37,494 bases of DNA from Pseudomonadota bacterium (GCA_027624715.1 JAQBTV010000010.1:1-37494), one strand, 5' to 3'; positions 25,825-36,496 are shown, counted from the stretch's first letter. The notes: generated by a model not told the origin, from the letters alone. Made by a program: numbers and translations.

Positions 25825-26484
25825 ATGATGACGCAAGATGATATGAAGCGTGCGGCAGCACGAGAGGCGGTAAACCATTTATCTAGAGGCGATATTGTTG
25901 GGGTCGGTACCGGCTCTACTGCAAATTACTTTATCGAAGAATTGTCCGTTTGGGGTGGGGCTACTGGAGCGGTGGCCAGCTCTGAGGCAACCGCTTCTCG
26001 CCTGCGTGATTGTGGGATTCGTGTTTTAGATCTTAATGAGGTAGGTGCCTTTGGTGTTTATGTTGATGGGGCAGACGAAATAAATCATAAGTTTGAAATG
26101 ATTAAAGGTGGTGGTGGTGCGCTCACTAGAGAAAAGATTGTTGCGGCTGTAGCTCAGAAATTTATTTGTATAGTTGATAAGAATAAGGTTGTCGATGTTT
26201 TGGGGACTTTTCCGTTACCTGTCGAGGTAATTCCGATGGCCAGTGCGCAGGTCGCGAGAGCGATAAGGGGCTTGGGAGGGACGCCAGAATTAAGGAAAGA
26301 TTTTTTGACGGATAACGGTAATTTGATACTGGACATTCATGGACTGAGTATTAAAAATGCTGTAGAACTGGAGCGGCAGCTCAATAATATAGTTGGCGTC
26401 GTTACGAATGGTATCTTTGCGAATAGACCTGCAGATATAATGGTTGTAGGGACAGGAGACGGTGTTCGCGTCTCAAAGAGCTGA
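25825..26484 (+). CDS. rpiA: Ribose-5-phosphate isomerase A
   Basis: Interconverts ribose-5-phosphate and ribulose-5-phosphate in the pentose phosphate pathway. The 219 residues equal the E. coli length. Motifs are [25 protein letters not shown] with catalytic Asp, [14 protein letters not shown] with catalytic Lys/Glu, and CIVDKNK. ATG 25825 or the in-frame ATG 25828 may be used. It precedes phoU by 90 bases. Confidence 0.97.
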   Translation: MMTQDDMKRAAAREAVNHLSRGDIVGVGTGSTANYFIEELSVWGGATGAVASSEATASRLRDCGIRVLDLNEVGAFGVYVDGADEINHKFEMIKGGGGALTREKIVAAVAQKFICIVDKNKVVDVLGTFPLPVEVIPMASAQVARAIRGLGGTPELRKDFLTDNGNLILDIHGLSIKNAVELERQLNNIVGVVTNGIFANRPADIMVVGTGDGVRVSKS

Positions 26485-26497
26485 ATTTATTGAGGTC

Positions 26498-26534
26498 TTG
26501 TAACGGATTCGTAATATTCATCCCGCATTATAAA
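26498..26534 (+). promoter_or_regulatory. Candidate Pho box and promoter upstream of phoU
   Basis: TTGTAAC (26498-26504), four bases, TCGTAAT (26509-26515) makes two imperfect 7-base repeats spaced by 4, the geometry of a PhoB site (consensus CTGTCAT repeats). TATAAA at 26529-26534 is placed 13 bases later, as expected when the box replaces the -35. A second -10, TATAAT, is at 26540-26545. The match to the consensus is partial. Confidence 0.4.
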
Positions 26535-26574
26535 AGATTTATAATATCCTACGACATTGAAGAAGCGTTAATTT

Positions 26575-27282
26575 ATGAATATTGAGCAACACACATTGAA
26601 GAAGTTTGATGCCGAACTCGAGGGTTTGCGTGCTCAGATCTTGAAGATGGGCGGTTTGGTTGAGGAGCAGATTGCTCAAGCATTAAACGCGTTAACGACC
26701 GGTGATTTAGCCTTATGCGAGCAGATTGAGGAAGGTGACCATAAAGTCAATGCGATGGAAGTTGATATTGACGAGAAAATAAGTCGCGTCATTGCCCTGC
26801 GTCAGCCGGCAGCTGGCGATCTTCGGTTGCTGATGGCCTTTGAAAAAACAATCACTGATTTAGAGCGAATCGGTGATGAGGCACACAAGATCGCACGTAT
26901 GACAAAACTCATATATACGAATGAACGCATCCGTATGCCTCGAACGAATGAGATACGACATATGTCAGACATCAGCTTGGCCATGCTGAGAAACGCCCTG
27001 GATGCTTTTGCCAGACTTGATGCCTCGCTCACAGCTGAAGTGATTGCTAGAGATGACGATGTTGATGAAGAATTCAAGGCCATACTGCGTCAACTAATCA
27101 CCATGATGATGGAAGATCCGAGAACAATATCTATGTCTATAGAAATGCTATTCATCGCTAAAGCGATTGAGCGTATTGGAGACCACGCAAAGAATATTGC
27201 TGAATACGTCATTTATATCGTTAAAGGCAAGGATGTCAGACACTCTCCTAGAGAAGAGGTCGAGCGTCAAGCAAAGAGCTAG
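26575..27282 (+). CDS. phoU: Phosphate signalling complex accessory protein PhoU
   Basis: Cytosolic negative regulator linking the PstSCAB transporter to the PhoR/PhoB system. The 235-residue protein is a tandem three-helix-bundle with the repeated metal-binding signatures LRLLMAFEKTITDLERIGDEA (in part) and AIERIGDHAKNIAE. Length is normal (E. coli 241). The pst genes and phoR/phoB are not present, so phoU is separated from its usual operon here; in betaproteobacteria the gene order is variable. A possible Pho box lies upstream. Confidence 0.95.
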   Translation: MNIEQHTLKKFDAELEGLRAQILKMGGLVEEQIAQALNALTTGDLALCEQIEEGDHKVNAMEVDIDEKISRVIALRQPAAGDLRLLMAFEKTITDLERIGDEAHKIARMTKLIYTNERIRMPRTNEIRHMSDISLAMLRNALDAFARLDASLTAEVIARDDDVDEEFKAILRQLITMMMEDPRTISMSIEMLFIAKAIERIGDHAKNIAEYVIYIVKGKDVRHSPREEVERQAKS

Positions 27283-27320
27283 ATATAGCTCAGATCACCA
27301 ATAGTTATAACAATGCTTAC

Positions 27321-27590
27321 TCAGTCAACGGGCACAAAACCCTCTGCGCTATCTGCGCCATCCCCGAAGAAGTATTTCTCCGTTTGCTCTTTTAAATATT
27401 TTCTCGCTTCAGGGTCTGACAGGTTGAGTCGATTTTCATTGACAAGCATTTTTTGTTGCTCCAGCCAGGTTGCCCAATATTTTTTAGAGACATTTTTGAA
27501 AATGCGCTCTCCCAATTCTCCAGGAAAAGGGGGGAAATTCATCGCTTCTTGATCAGGGCCTAATTTGATGCACGTCACAGTTTTAGTCAT
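27321..27590 (-). CDS. yggX: Probable Fe(2+)-trafficking protein YggX
   Basis: A small (89 residues) cytosolic protein that protects iron-sulfur clusters from oxidative damage. The family features are complete: the N-terminal [22 protein letters not shown] with the conserved Cys at residue 7, [22 protein letters not shown] (in part), and KYFFGDG. It is the last gene of the minus-strand series, 18 bases after argA. Confidence 0.95.
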   Translation of the reverse strand: MTKTVTCIKLGPDQEAMNFPPFPGELGERIFKNVSKKYWATWLEQQKMLVNENRLNLSDPEARKYLKEQTEKYFFGDGADSAEGFVPVD

Positions 27591-27608
27591 TTTTTAGTTT
27601 GATAGCCA

Positions 27609-28925
27609 TTATTTGATTTCTTTCATATATATTTTTGAGCTTCTCTGATAGTTGTAAAGTTTTGCTTTAGCTCCGGGTAGATCTGTTAAGGTTTTTTTTC
27701 TGAAGCCGTTCTCCAAGAACCAATGAGACGATGCTGTCGTAAGGACGAAAACGTGGCTAAGCTTTTGTTTGGAGCAATTTGCTTCGATTTTTCTTAAAAG
27801 TCTTTCTCCGACCCCGGCATGTCGAAAGCTCGAGTGAACAGCCAAGCATGCTAACTCACCAATTTTTTCTTTGCTGAATGGATTCAGCGCAACGCAACCC
27901 ACAATCAGACCATCATGCTCTACAATCGTAAAATTTTGGATTTCTCTTTCTAAATTTTCTCGAGCCCTCTTTATTAAAACACCTTCATTTTCCAATGGTT
28001 CGATTAAGCTCAGTATGCCACCAATATCGTCGAGTGTCGCACTGCGAATCGTTTCTAAGGGGTCTCGGCTAATCATTGTGCCGATGCCTTCATGGGTGAA
28101 TAACTCTATCAATATGCCGCCATTGACTTTGCGGTCAATCACGTGAAGTCGATCAACACCGCCTTCAGAGGCTTTAATTAAACTTGCTCTTATGCGATCT
28201 TGCAGGGAGTTTTTTGTTTTATTTTTTGTATGTGATTTGAGTGCCGAGGTAGTGAGCTCTTTGAGAAGATTACCTTTTTTGTCGCTTAACCCCGCTTGGT
28301 CACTAAGGTAAATTAGCTTGTTGGCGCTTATGGCAATTGCAACTTCAGTAGCGACATCTTCATGAGTGAGATTAAAAATTTCTCCGGTTGCGGAGTAACC
28401 GAGTGGAGAAATCAGGACTAATTCACCGTCATCCAGTCTCTTTTTAATGGCCTCGTGCCTCACTTTCCTCACATCTCCAGAGAAGAGGTGGTCGACCCCG
28501 CTGATGACCCCTTTGGGTTGTGCAATGACAAAATTACCAGAGGTGACTCGTATGGGACTTCCTGCAAGAGGGGTGTTGGGAAGACCCATAGAGAGTAGCG
28601 CCTCAATCTCTAATCTAAGTCGGCCGTTTGCTTCTTTGACACACGCTAAGGTTTGTTCATCGGTCACTCTAATACGCCCGCTTGACAACACAGGTTTAAT
28701 TTTTTTGGCTTTTATTGCTCGTTCTATTTGAGGTCTCGCGCCATGAATCAGGACAATTTTAACCCCGACACTTACTAATAAATTGATGTCGTGCGTTAAA
28801 TCAGTAAAGTTTCCTTCTTCAATAACGTCTCCATCAAAAGCAATGACAAATGTCTGGCCACTAAACATGCGGATGTACGGTGCGGCCGACCGAAACCACA
28901 TCACGAATTCTGTTGGGGTGCTCAT
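27609..28925 (-). CDS. argA: N-acetylglutamate synthase (amino-acid kinase-like plus GNAT)
   Basis: First enzyme of arginine synthesis, acetylating glutamate with acetyl-CoA. The 438 residues have an N-terminal amino-acid-kinase-fold domain (about 1-285; arginine-binding in relatives) and a C-terminal GNAT domain containing CLAVHSSFRHAGVGERLLRKIE (in part) for acetyl-CoA. Length fits classical ArgA (E. coli 443). The N-terminus FRSAAPYIRMFSGQTFVI is typical. It starts 15 bases after the SDR stop and ends 18 bases before yggX. Feedback inhibition by arginine is known in the family. Confidence 0.95.
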   Translation of the reverse strand: MSTPTEFVMWFRSAAPYIRMFSGQTFVIAFDGDVIEEGNFTDLTHDINLLVSVGVKIVLIHGARPQIERAIKAKKIKPVLSSGRIRVTDEQTLACVKEANGRLRLEIEALLSMGLPNTPLAGSPIRVTSGNFVIAQPKGVISGVDHLFSGDVRKVRHEAIKKRLDDGELVLISPLGYSATGEIFNLTHEDVATEVAIAISANKLIYLSDQAGLSDKKGNLLKELTTSALKSHTKNKTKNSLQDRIRASLIKASEGGVDRLHVIDRKVNGGILIELFTHEGIGTMISRDPLETIRSATLDDIGGILSLIEPLENEGVLIKRARENLEREIQNFTIVEHDGLIVGCVALNPFSKEKIGELACLAVHSSFRHAGVGERLLRKIEANCSKQKLSHVFVLTTASSHWFLENGFRKKTLTDLPGAKAKLYNYQRSSKIYMKEIK

Positions 28926-28940
28926 TGGCAGTTCGATAAA

Positions 28941-29708
28941 TTATTTAGGGGTCAGTCTAATGGCGCCATCAAGCCTGATCGTCTCGCCATTGAGCATGAC
29001 GTTACTAAAAATACTCTGAACAAGTTGTGCATACTCGTACGGTCGGCCAAGTCTCGATGGGAAGGGTACTTGTTGTCCAAGTGAGTCTTGAACGTCTTTA
29101 GGCATGCCCATGAGCATTGCTGTTTCGAAAATGCCAGGTGCAATTGTTATGATTCGTATGCCGCTTCGCGAAAGGTCTCTTGCTATAGGTAATGTCATGC
29201 CAACAATCCCCCCTTTTGATGCTGCATAAGCTGCTTGACCAATTTGTCCATCAAACGCTGCGACCGAAGCTGTGTTGATGATAACACCTCGTTCGCCATC
29301 TGAGTTAGGCTCTTGCTTTGACATGACATCAGCGGCGATTCTGAGCATATTGAATGAGCCTATTAAATTGATGTTGATAACTCGTGCAAATGTTTGAAGT
29401 CTGTGCGGTCCATTTTTACCTACAGTTTTTTCCCCTATAGCGATTCCTGCGCAGTTAATGAGTCCCTGTAGCCCACCAAATTTAGACTGTGCTAATGCGA
29501 TAGTTGCTTCCGCGTGCTCTTCTTTTGTGACATCGCATTCTATAAAGCTCGCAGCGGCTCCGAGCTTTGTCTCTAGGGCTTTCCCAGCCTCGAGGTTCAT
29601 GTCAGCAATAACTACGCGGCCACCCTGGGCCACTACCATTTCAGCAGTTGCTGCGCCTAACCCAGAGGCGCCGCCAGTAACAATGATTGTGTTATCTTTA
29701 ATGTTCAT
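28941..29708 (-). CDS. Short-chain dehydrogenase, 3-hydroxyacyl-CoA dehydrogenase-like
   Basis: A 255-residue classical SDR. The NAD motif [15 protein letters not shown], the catalytic Ser in [11 protein letters not shown], and YAASKGG with Tyr/Lys are complete. The C-terminal sequence [19 protein letters not shown] resembles HSD17B10-type 3-hydroxyacyl-CoA dehydrogenases of fatty-acid and branched-chain degradation. The exact substrate is not visible. It lies 59 bases after rsmE and 15 before argA on the same strand, so all may be cotranscribed. Confidence 0.88.
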   Translation of the reverse strand: MNIKDNTIIVTGGASGLGAATAEMVVAQGGRVVIADMNLEAGKALETKLGAAASFIECDVTKEEHAEATIALAQSKFGGLQGLINCAGIAIGEKTVGKNGPHRLQTFARVININLIGSFNMLRIAADVMSKQEPNSDGERGVIINTASVAAFDGQIGQAAYAASKGGIVGMTLPIARDLSRSGIRIITIAPGIFETAMLMGMPKDVQDSLGQQVPFPSRLGRPYEYAQLVQSIFSNVMLNGETIRLDGAIRLTPK

Positions 29709-29767
29709 ATCTGTGCCCTCTGTTTATCTTGATCAAAAACAAGCGACAAAGTATAACTTTTCTGAGT

Positions 29768-30541
29768 TTAGAAGTCCCCAAATAGTGCTTGTGAGATTGC
29801 TACTAGGCTGATGCCGGCGGTCTCAGCTCGCAGTATTCTAGGGCCTAATTTCAGTTCTAAAAAATTATTGGATTTGGCCATCGCGAGCTCTTGAGCAGCG
29901 AACCCCCCTTCGGGGCCAATCGTAATGGTGAGTTTTTCTTGATCACGAGGGATATTTTTAAGGGTGTTCGAGCCACTAGGCGAGAGAATAATCTTTGTTT
30001 CTTTGATAGTCGTGCTGCATGTGGTTTCGAGATAATCAGCTAGAGATAAAAAGGTTCTAACCGAGGGTACCTTCGTGCGACCACTCTGCTCGCACGCTGC
30101 AATAGCCACTTTATGCCAATGCAACTTTTTCTTCTCTAACTGTTGGGCATAAATTTTGAGTGAGCTTCTCTCAGCCTTGAAAACATTAATTTCTTGGACG
30201 CCCAGTTCTGTTGCCTTTTGAATCAGCCAATTCATCTTGTCGTTTGACATGACAGATTGGACCAAAGAGATTTTTAGCTTCGGCTCTGGGTTCACATCTG
30301 AGAAGTTAAGAATCTCAGCCATACGGCGGTCATTGGAGGCGATGACTAATTTTGCTAAATATTCACCACCACTCCCATCAAATAAATAAAAGAGCGCGCC
30401 TTCTTTCAATCTCAATGATGATTTGGCATGATTTTCTATGTCTTTAGGGAGCTCCAGTAGGATCTCGTCTTCATTAATTTTTCTGGGAAAATAAAATCTA
30501 GCGCCAGATTTTGGCTGTTTCGTATTGTGGTTTAAACTCAT
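29768..30541 (-). CDS. rsmE: 16S rRNA (uracil-1498-N3)-methyltransferase
   Basis: SPOUT methyltransferase that methylates U1498 in 16S rRNA. About 257 residues from ATG 30541. The C-terminal knot has TITIGPEGGFAAQE and LGPRILRAETAGI, hallmarks of RsmE, and the N-terminal PUA-like domain is present (ARFYFPRKI). It is the first gene of the minus-strand run rsmE-SDR-argA-yggX. Upstream 150 bases separate it from the divergent monophosphatase gene. No strong ribosome site was seen before the start. Confidence 0.94.
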   Translation of the reverse strand: MSLNHNTKQPKSGARFYFPRKINEDEILLELPKDIENHAKSSLRLKEGALFYLFDGSGGEYLAKLVIASNDRRMAEILNFSDVNPEPKLKISLVQSVMSNDKMNWLIQKATELGVQEINVFKAERSSLKIYAQQLEKKKLHWHKVAIAACEQSGRTKVPSVRTFLSLADYLETTCSTTIKETKIILSPSGSNTLKNIPRDQEKLTITIGPEGGFAAQELAMAKSNNFLELKLGPRILRAETAGISLVAISQALFGDF

Positions 30542-30690
30542 GACAAGATTCAAGGGTAAGATGATTCTATGATCGTACGCGAAATGCAGGCTTTGAGTGA
30601 TGAGGGTAGAGTCACTAAGGTCTTTAATAGCGTCCCAACACTCATGGAAATATCAAGACGAGTTAAGTTTGCCCTTAGGTTTCGTTTGAC

Positions 30691-31506
30691 ATGTCAAAAT
30701 TTAGCGCTACTGCAGTCCTAGATCAGCTGACTGATCTGGTTAAACGGATCTCTGAAAAAGAGATTATCCCTAATTTTAAACGATCTACCCACGTTCGTAA
30801 AAGTGATGGAAGTCCGATATCCCCTATAGACGCTGCAGTACAGTCTGCTCTAGAGGATAGCTTGCCGAAAATATTGAATGTGCCGGTGCTGGGCGAGGAA
30901 ATGCCCGCAGATAAGCAATCTCAAATCTGGGGGTTGCGCGATTCCGGAATATGGTGTGTGGACCCGATTGATGGGACTACTAATTTTGTTAATGGCATTC
31001 CATACTTTGCGGTGTCGATTGCATATTTTTTGTCTGGAAAACCTACCCTGGGGTTAGTTCTTAATCCAATCAGTGGAGAAATTTTTACTGCGGAAGAAGC
31101 GGGTGGTGCGTACCTTGGAGATCAAAATTTATCGGACAATACTTCTCAGCATGCAACGCTAAAAGATTGTGTTGCTAGTGTTGACTTTAAAAGATTGCCG
31201 GAAGCTCTGAGGATGCGCTTAGTTTCCTCGCCGCCATATGCGTCTCAGAGAAATTTTGGTGCGGCTAGTCTTGAATGGTGTTATGTCGCATCAGGCCTAT
31301 TCGATGTTTACGTGCACGGCAACCAGAAGGTTTGGGATTATGCGGCTGGCGCCTTGATTCTTTCTGAAGCGGGGGGTGTGATGTCATCTTTTGTGAGTAC
31401 GAAAGAGTTCTTTTGGGCCAGTGATCTACTGTCGCGACCGGTTATTGCCGCGCGCGACCCTACTATTTTTGAGGATTGGTCGAATTGGTTGCATATTTCG
31501 TTGTAG
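30691..31506 (+). CDS. Inositol monophosphatase family protein (possibly HisN-like)
   Basis: A 271-residue Mg-dependent, Li-sensitive phosphatase family member. Metal-binding motifs are GEEMP, WCVDPIDGTTNFVNGIP, and the C-terminal WDYAAGALILSEAGG. Candidate substrates in this family include inositol-1-phosphate, histidinol phosphate and 3'-phosphoadenosine-5'-phosphate; the sequence does not decide. It is 105 bases upstream of ilvI and divergent from rsmE. Confidence 0.9.
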   Translation: MSKFSATAVLDQLTDLVKRISEKEIIPNFKRSTHVRKSDGSPISPIDAAVQSALEDSLPKILNVPVLGEEMPADKQSQIWGLRDSGIWCVDPIDGTTNFVNGIPYFAVSIAYFLSGKPTLGLVLNPISGEIFTAEEAGGAYLGDQNLSDNTSQHATLKDCVASVDFKRLPEALRMRLVSSPPYASQRNFGAASLEWCYVASGLFDVYVHGNQKVWDYAAGALILSEAGGVMSSFVSTKEFFWASDLLSRPVIAARDPTIFEDWSNWLHISL

Positions 31507-31541
31507 TAGAGCCCCTTCTGAGTGATGTAAGTCTTTGTTTG

Positions 31542-31570
31542 TTGACGGCAAACCGGGAAATGGGTATCGT
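31542..31570 (+). promoter_or_regulatory. Candidate sigma-70 promoter for ilvIHC
   Basis: TTGACG (31542-31547) and TATCGT (31565-31570) are separated by exactly 17 bases. Start would be near 31577, leaving a 35-base leader to ilvI. The leader is too short for a classical attenuator and no leucine/valine/isoleucine-rich leader peptide was seen. Confidence 0.5.
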
Positions 31571-31611
31571 AGAAGGCTTTATTTTTAAAAGCGTAATCGC
31601 TGGGTGCATTC

Positions 31612-33336
31612 ATGGAAATGATTGGGGGGCAAGTCGCCGAGTTATCGGGGGCTGAAATTGTTTCGCGCTGTTTGGCGGAGGAAAAAGTTGAATTCTTGTT
31701 TGGGTATCCTGGTGGAGCAGTGCTACCCATTTATGACGAGTTATTCAAACAAGATAAAGTTAAGCATATTTTAGTGCGTCACGAACAAGCTGCCGTGCAC
31801 GCCGCGGACGCGTTTGCGCGGGCCACTGGTAAAGTGGGGGTCGCCCTGGTGACTTCTGGTCCAGGGGTTACCAATGCGATCACTGGTATTGCTACGGCCT
31901 ATATGGATTCTGTCCCTATAGTAGTGCTTACAGGTCAGGTGCCAACTAAAGCCATTGGTGAAGATGCTTTTCAGGAGGTTGATACCGTTGGGATTACCCG
32001 ACCCTGTGTCAAACATAATATCTTGGTTAGGCGTGCGGCGGATATTGCCCCGGCTATAAAAAAAGCATTTTATTTGGCGGCGACGGGCCGACCAGGCCCA
32101 GTTGTTGTAGATATTCCTAAAGATATAACGCAGGATAAAACTAATTATTTTTATCCTGATACTGTTTCTTTGCGATCCTATAACTTAGTAACTCGAGGTC
32201 ATTCTGGGCAAATAAGAAAAGCCGTTGAATTGTTGGTATCGGCCAGGCGCCCGATGATTTATACGGGTGGCGGGATCATTATGGGTAACGCATCTGGGCT
32301 GCTTGCTCAGTTGGTCCGCGCCCTAGGTTATCCGTGTACGAATACGTTGATGGGCCTCGGTGGGTTCCCCGCAACAGATCCGTTATTCTTAGGTATGTTG
32401 GGCATGCATGGCACTTATGAGGCCAATATGGCGATGCAAGATTGTGATGTGTTGTTAGCCATTGGTGCACGGTTTGACGATCGAGTTATTGGAAATCCTG
32501 CTCATTTTATGAGTGTTGATCGTAACATTATTCACGTCGATGTGGATCCCTCATCAATATCAAAGCGTGTGAAGGTTGACGTTCCAATTGTTGGTGATGT
32601 AAAAGAAATTTTGAAGGTGATGCTCCAGTACATTGATGAGCTTTCAGCAAAATCGGGTAAGCCTGATATACAGGCATGGTGGCAGCAAATTTCAGAATGG
32701 CGAGAAAAAGACTGTTCGAAATTTACCTTATCAGATGAGGTCATTAAACCTCAGGCAGTCGTGCAAACATTTTATGAGCTCACTAAACATGAGGACGTAT
32801 TTGTCACGTCTGATGTAGGGCAACATCAGATGTGGGCCGCGCAATATTTTAAATTTGATCGGCCAAGAAGATGGATCAACTCCGGAGGCCTTGGCACCAT
32901 GGGGGTTGGTCTACCTTACGCTATGGGTGTTCAATTTGCTTATCCGGATGCAACTGTTGCGTGTATCACGGGTGAGGCGAGCATACAGATGTGTATACAG
33001 GAACTCTCCACAGCGAAGCAATACAGTTTGCCGATTAAAATCATCACCTTAAATAATCGCTACTTGGGTATGGTCCGGCAGTGGCAGGAATTTTTTCATG
33101 GGAATCGTTATTCCGAATCGTATGTGGATGCACTTCCAGACTTCGTTAAATTAGCCGAGGCTTATGGTCACGTCGGTATGCGTATTGAAAAGCCATCAGA
33201 TGTAGAGGGTGCACTCAAGGAGGCGTTAGCGCTTAAAGATCGGTTAGTCTTTATGGATTTCATTACCGATCAGGCTGAAAATGTTTTTCCGATGATCCCT
33301 GGTGGAAAAGGGCTATCGGAAATGATTCTTGAATGA
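31612..33336 (+). CDS. ilvI: Acetolactate synthase large (catalytic) subunit
   Basis: Thiamine-diphosphate enzyme of valine/leucine/isoleucine synthesis, condensing pyruvate with pyruvate or 2-oxobutyrate. The 574-residue protein has the catalytic Glu in LVRHEQAAVHAADAFAR, the FAD/substrate region LMGLGGFPATDPLFLGMLG, and the ThDP motif ITGEASIQMCIQELSTA ending near LNNRYLGMVRQWQ. Length fits IlvI/IlvB. It heads ilvI-ilvH-ilvC, a common proteobacterial order. ilvB is also used as a name. Confidence 0.96.
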   Translation: MEMIGGQVAELSGAEIVSRCLAEEKVEFLFGYPGGAVLPIYDELFKQDKVKHILVRHEQAAVHAADAFARATGKVGVALVTSGPGVTNAITGIATAYMDSVPIVVLTGQVPTKAIGEDAFQEVDTVGITRPCVKHNILVRRAADIAPAIKKAFYLAATGRPGPVVVDIPKDITQDKTNYFYPDTVSLRSYNLVTRGHSGQIRKAVELLVSARRPMIYTGGGIIMGNASGLLAQLVRALGYPCTNTLMGLGGFPATDPLFLGMLGMHGTYEANMAMQDCDVLLAIGARFDDRVIGNPAHFMSVDRNIIHVDVDPSSISKRVKVDVPIVGDVKEILKVMLQYIDELSAKSGKPDIQAWWQQISEWREKDCSKFTLSDEVIKPQAVVQTFYELTKHEDVFVTSDVGQHQMWAAQYFKFDRPRRWINSGGLGTMGVGLPYAMGVQFAYPDATVACITGEASIQMCIQELSTAKQYSLPIKIITLNNRYLGMVRQWQEFFHGNRYSESYVDALPDFVKLAEAYGHVGMRIEKPSDVEGALKEALALKDRLVFMDFITDQAENVFPMIPGGKGLSEMILE

Positions 33337-33376
33337 TATCCCTGAATAAACTTTTTATCTAATTAAGGCAATTACC

Positions 33377-33868
33377 ATGAGGCATATTCTTTCATTGCTT
33401 TTAGAGAATGAGTCGGGCGCTCTTTCGCGAGTTGCGGGCCTCTTTTCGGCGCGGGGATACAATATTGAATCTTTGACGGTAGCTCCTACAGAAGATCCAT
33501 CGTTATCGCGGATGACGATCGTTACTATAGGGTCGGACGAAGTGCTTGAGCAAATTACGAAACAGTTAAACAAACTTGTGGATGTGGTGAAGGTCATTGA
33601 CCTCACGGAGGGCAGTCATATTGAGCGAGAGTTAATGCTCGTAAAAGTGCGAGCTGTGGCGAAGGATCGAGAGGAGATGAAGCGTATTTCCGACATATTT
33701 AGAGGGCGTATTTTAGATGTTACGGATAAAACGTATACGATTGAGCTGACTGGGACCGGAGCGAAATTGGATGCTTTCTTTGATGCATTGGATCGAGAAG
33801 CCATTCTTGAAACGGTTAGGACGGGAGCATCAGGAATAGGGCGGGGTGATCGCATCCTAAAGGTCTAA
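33377..33868 (+). CDS. ilvH: Acetolactate synthase small (regulatory) subunit
   Basis: Valine-sensing regulatory subunit that activates IlvI. The 163 residues have an N-terminal ACT domain: HILSLLLENESGALSRVAGLF then GYNIESLTVAPTEDPSLSRMT (in part). The C-terminal domain carries RGRILDVTDKTYTIELTG. Length matches E. coli IlvH (163). It begins 40 bases after ilvI and ends 47 before ilvC. Confidence 0.97.
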   Translation: MRHILSLLLENESGALSRVAGLFSARGYNIESLTVAPTEDPSLSRMTIVTIGSDEVLEQITKQLNKLVDVVKVIDLTEGSHIERELMLVKVRAVAKDREEMKRISDIFRGRILDVTDKTYTIELTGTGAKLDAFFDALDREAILETVRTGASGIGRGDRILKV

Positions 33869-33894
33869 AAAAAATTGACTTAACAATAACGTAA

Positions 33895-34932
<1,038 letters not shown>

Positions 34933-35014
34933 GTTGATATGAGGTACTTTTGTGTAGAGGTTGGGTTCAAGCGTATTCTCAGAATCGATTGGGCAACGGG
35001 TTTTTGAGACTTAA

Positions 35015-35668
35015 GTGAACCGCGAATATCAACATCCTATAATAGCGAGAGAGGGATGGTCTTTTTTGCTCCTTGCGGGAGTGCTGGCCGGATTAAGTAT
35101 TGTTTACAGTGTTTATTTGGCCATTCCGCTATGGCTAATTTTTATCTTGATCTTACAGTTTTTTCGAGATCCGACTCGCGTTACTCCTGAGGGTGATCGG
35201 TTTGTTTGCGCGCCTGCAGATGGACGCGTTATTTTTGTAGATGAGGCTTTTGATCCTTACGCCAATAGAGAATGTTTGAAGATTAGTATTTTTATGAATG
35301 TATTTAATGTTCATTCTAATCGTATGCCTGTATCAGGATTGGTTGAGGCAAAGCATTATTATCCCGGTCGATTTTTTAATGCAGATCTCGATAAGGCATC
35401 CGAGAGTAATGAGCGTAACGCTCTTCTACTCGTTTCAAAAGAAGGTCATCAAGTGACGTGTGTGCAGATCGCAGGTTTGATTGCCAGACGAATTTTTTGT
35501 TACGTCAATGAGGGAATGGAAGTGATCAAGGGTGAGCGTTTTGGCTTTATCCGCTTTGGTTCGCGAGTTGATCTTTATTTGCCTAAATCGACTAAAGTTC
35601 TGGTAAGTCTAGGGGATAAGGTCGTGGGTGGAGAGACGATCGTTTCCGAGCTGCCAATGCAGGAGTGA
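35015..35668 (+). CDS. psd: Phosphatidylserine decarboxylase (self-cleaving proenzyme)
   Basis: Makes phosphatidylethanolamine from phosphatidylserine at the inner membrane. The 217-residue short form begins at GTG 35015 and has two hydrophobic segments near residues 12-33. The self-cleavage site is Gly 182-Ser 183 in RFGSRVD, where the Ser becomes the pyruvoyl cofactor. Other motifs are FRDPTRVTP, CAPADGRVIFVD and FMNVFNVHSNRMPVSG. It lies 6 bases before pssA, which makes its substrate; the pair directly couples head-group synthesis. Confidence 0.94.
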   Translation: MNREYQHPIIAREGWSFLLLAGVLAGLSIVYSVYLAIPLWLIFILILQFFRDPTRVTPEGDRFVCAPADGRVIFVDEAFDPYANRECLKISIFMNVFNVHSNRMPVSGLVEAKHYYPGRFFNADLDKASESNERNALLLVSKEGHQVTCVQIAGLIARRIFCYVNEGMEVIKGERFGFIRFGSRVDLYLPKSTKVLVSLGDKVVGGETIVSELPMQE

Positions 35669-35674
35669 AGCCAG

Positions 35675-36457
35675 TTGGACAGTGAAGATAAAACGGTATT
35701 GAGTGCCGAGGATCGATTACTTACTCGCAGGCAAAGATTTTTTTGGCTACCAAATGCCATTACTATTTGTGGTTTATTCTCAGGTTTTTATGCCATTGTG
35801 CAAGGAATGAATCACGAGTTTGGATTGGCGGCAATTGGTATTTTTGCGGCGATGATTTTTGATGGGTTAGATGGTCGGATTGCGCGCCTCACTAAAACGC
35901 AATCTGCTTTTGGTGCTCAGTTTGACTCTCTGGCAGATATGGTTGCTTTTGGTGCGGCGCCCGCTCTAGTGCTCTACGAGGCTGAGCTTCGCTCGATTGG
36001 CGGGAAGCTTGCCTGGGTCGCTGCGTTCATATATGTCGGATGTGCAGCGCTAAGGTTAGCTCGGTTTAATACCAATATCGAGAATTGGGACAAGTCGTAT
36101 TTTCAAGGTTTACCTAGCCCGGCTGCGGCAGGAGTGGTCGCTGGTTTTATATGGGCGACTACTGCGAATAATTTTCAAGGGCTACCATGGGTCGCCTGGC
36201 TCTTGGCTGTCATACTCGGCTTCACTATGGTCAGTAACATAAAATATTATAGCGGAAAGGAAATTAACCTTCGAAAGGCTGTGCCTTTCTCGGTTGTAGT
36301 TTTGATTTCGTTCTTTGTTATCCTAGTTATTAATTCAACAGATAATCTTCCCGAGTTACTGTTTTTAATCTTCCTATCTTATTTTCTATCGGGATTTGTG
36401 TTGTGGGTAGTGGTTTATTTTAAGCATCGACGCTCTCAAAGGGATCTGAAAGAGTAA
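35675..36457 (+). CDS. pssA: CDP-diacylglycerol-serine O-phosphatidyltransferase
   Basis: Inner-membrane enzyme making phosphatidylserine, the substrate of Psd. The 260 residues are of the PssA type II CDP-alcohol phosphotransferase family, with the motif DGLDGRIARLTKTQSAFGAQ then FDSLAD, that is DGxxAR-8x-G-3x-D-3x-D. There are about six to eight hydrophobic helices, ending in a basic tail. TTG 35675 is the inferred start, 6 bases after psd; no ATG upstream was available. It is followed after 225 bases by leuA. Confidence 0.93.
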   Translation: MDSEDKTVLSAEDRLLTRRQRFFWLPNAITICGLFSGFYAIVQGMNHEFGLAAIGIFAAMIFDGLDGRIARLTKTQSAFGAQFDSLADMVAFGAAPALVLYEAELRSIGGKLAWVAAFIYVGCAALRLARFNTNIENWDKSYFQGLPSPAAAGVVAGFIWATTANNFQGLPWVAWLLAVILGFTMVSNIKYYSGKEINLRKAVPFSVVVLISFFVILVINSTDNLPELLFLIFLSYFLSGFVLWVVVYFKHRRSQRDLKE

Positions 36458-36496
36458 TTAAGGACAGTATCAAAGCCATTCTGTCTGCTGAACGAC

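Noticed and set aside
31338-31730. 130-residue minus-strand frame across the promoter region of ilvI
   Set aside because: Overlaps the monophosphatase 3' end, the ilvIHC promoter and ilvI start; no recognisable domain.
34975-34985. Short palindrome ATTCTCAGAAT between ilvC and psd
   Set aside because: Too short and not a match to a known operator; no T-run, so not a terminator.
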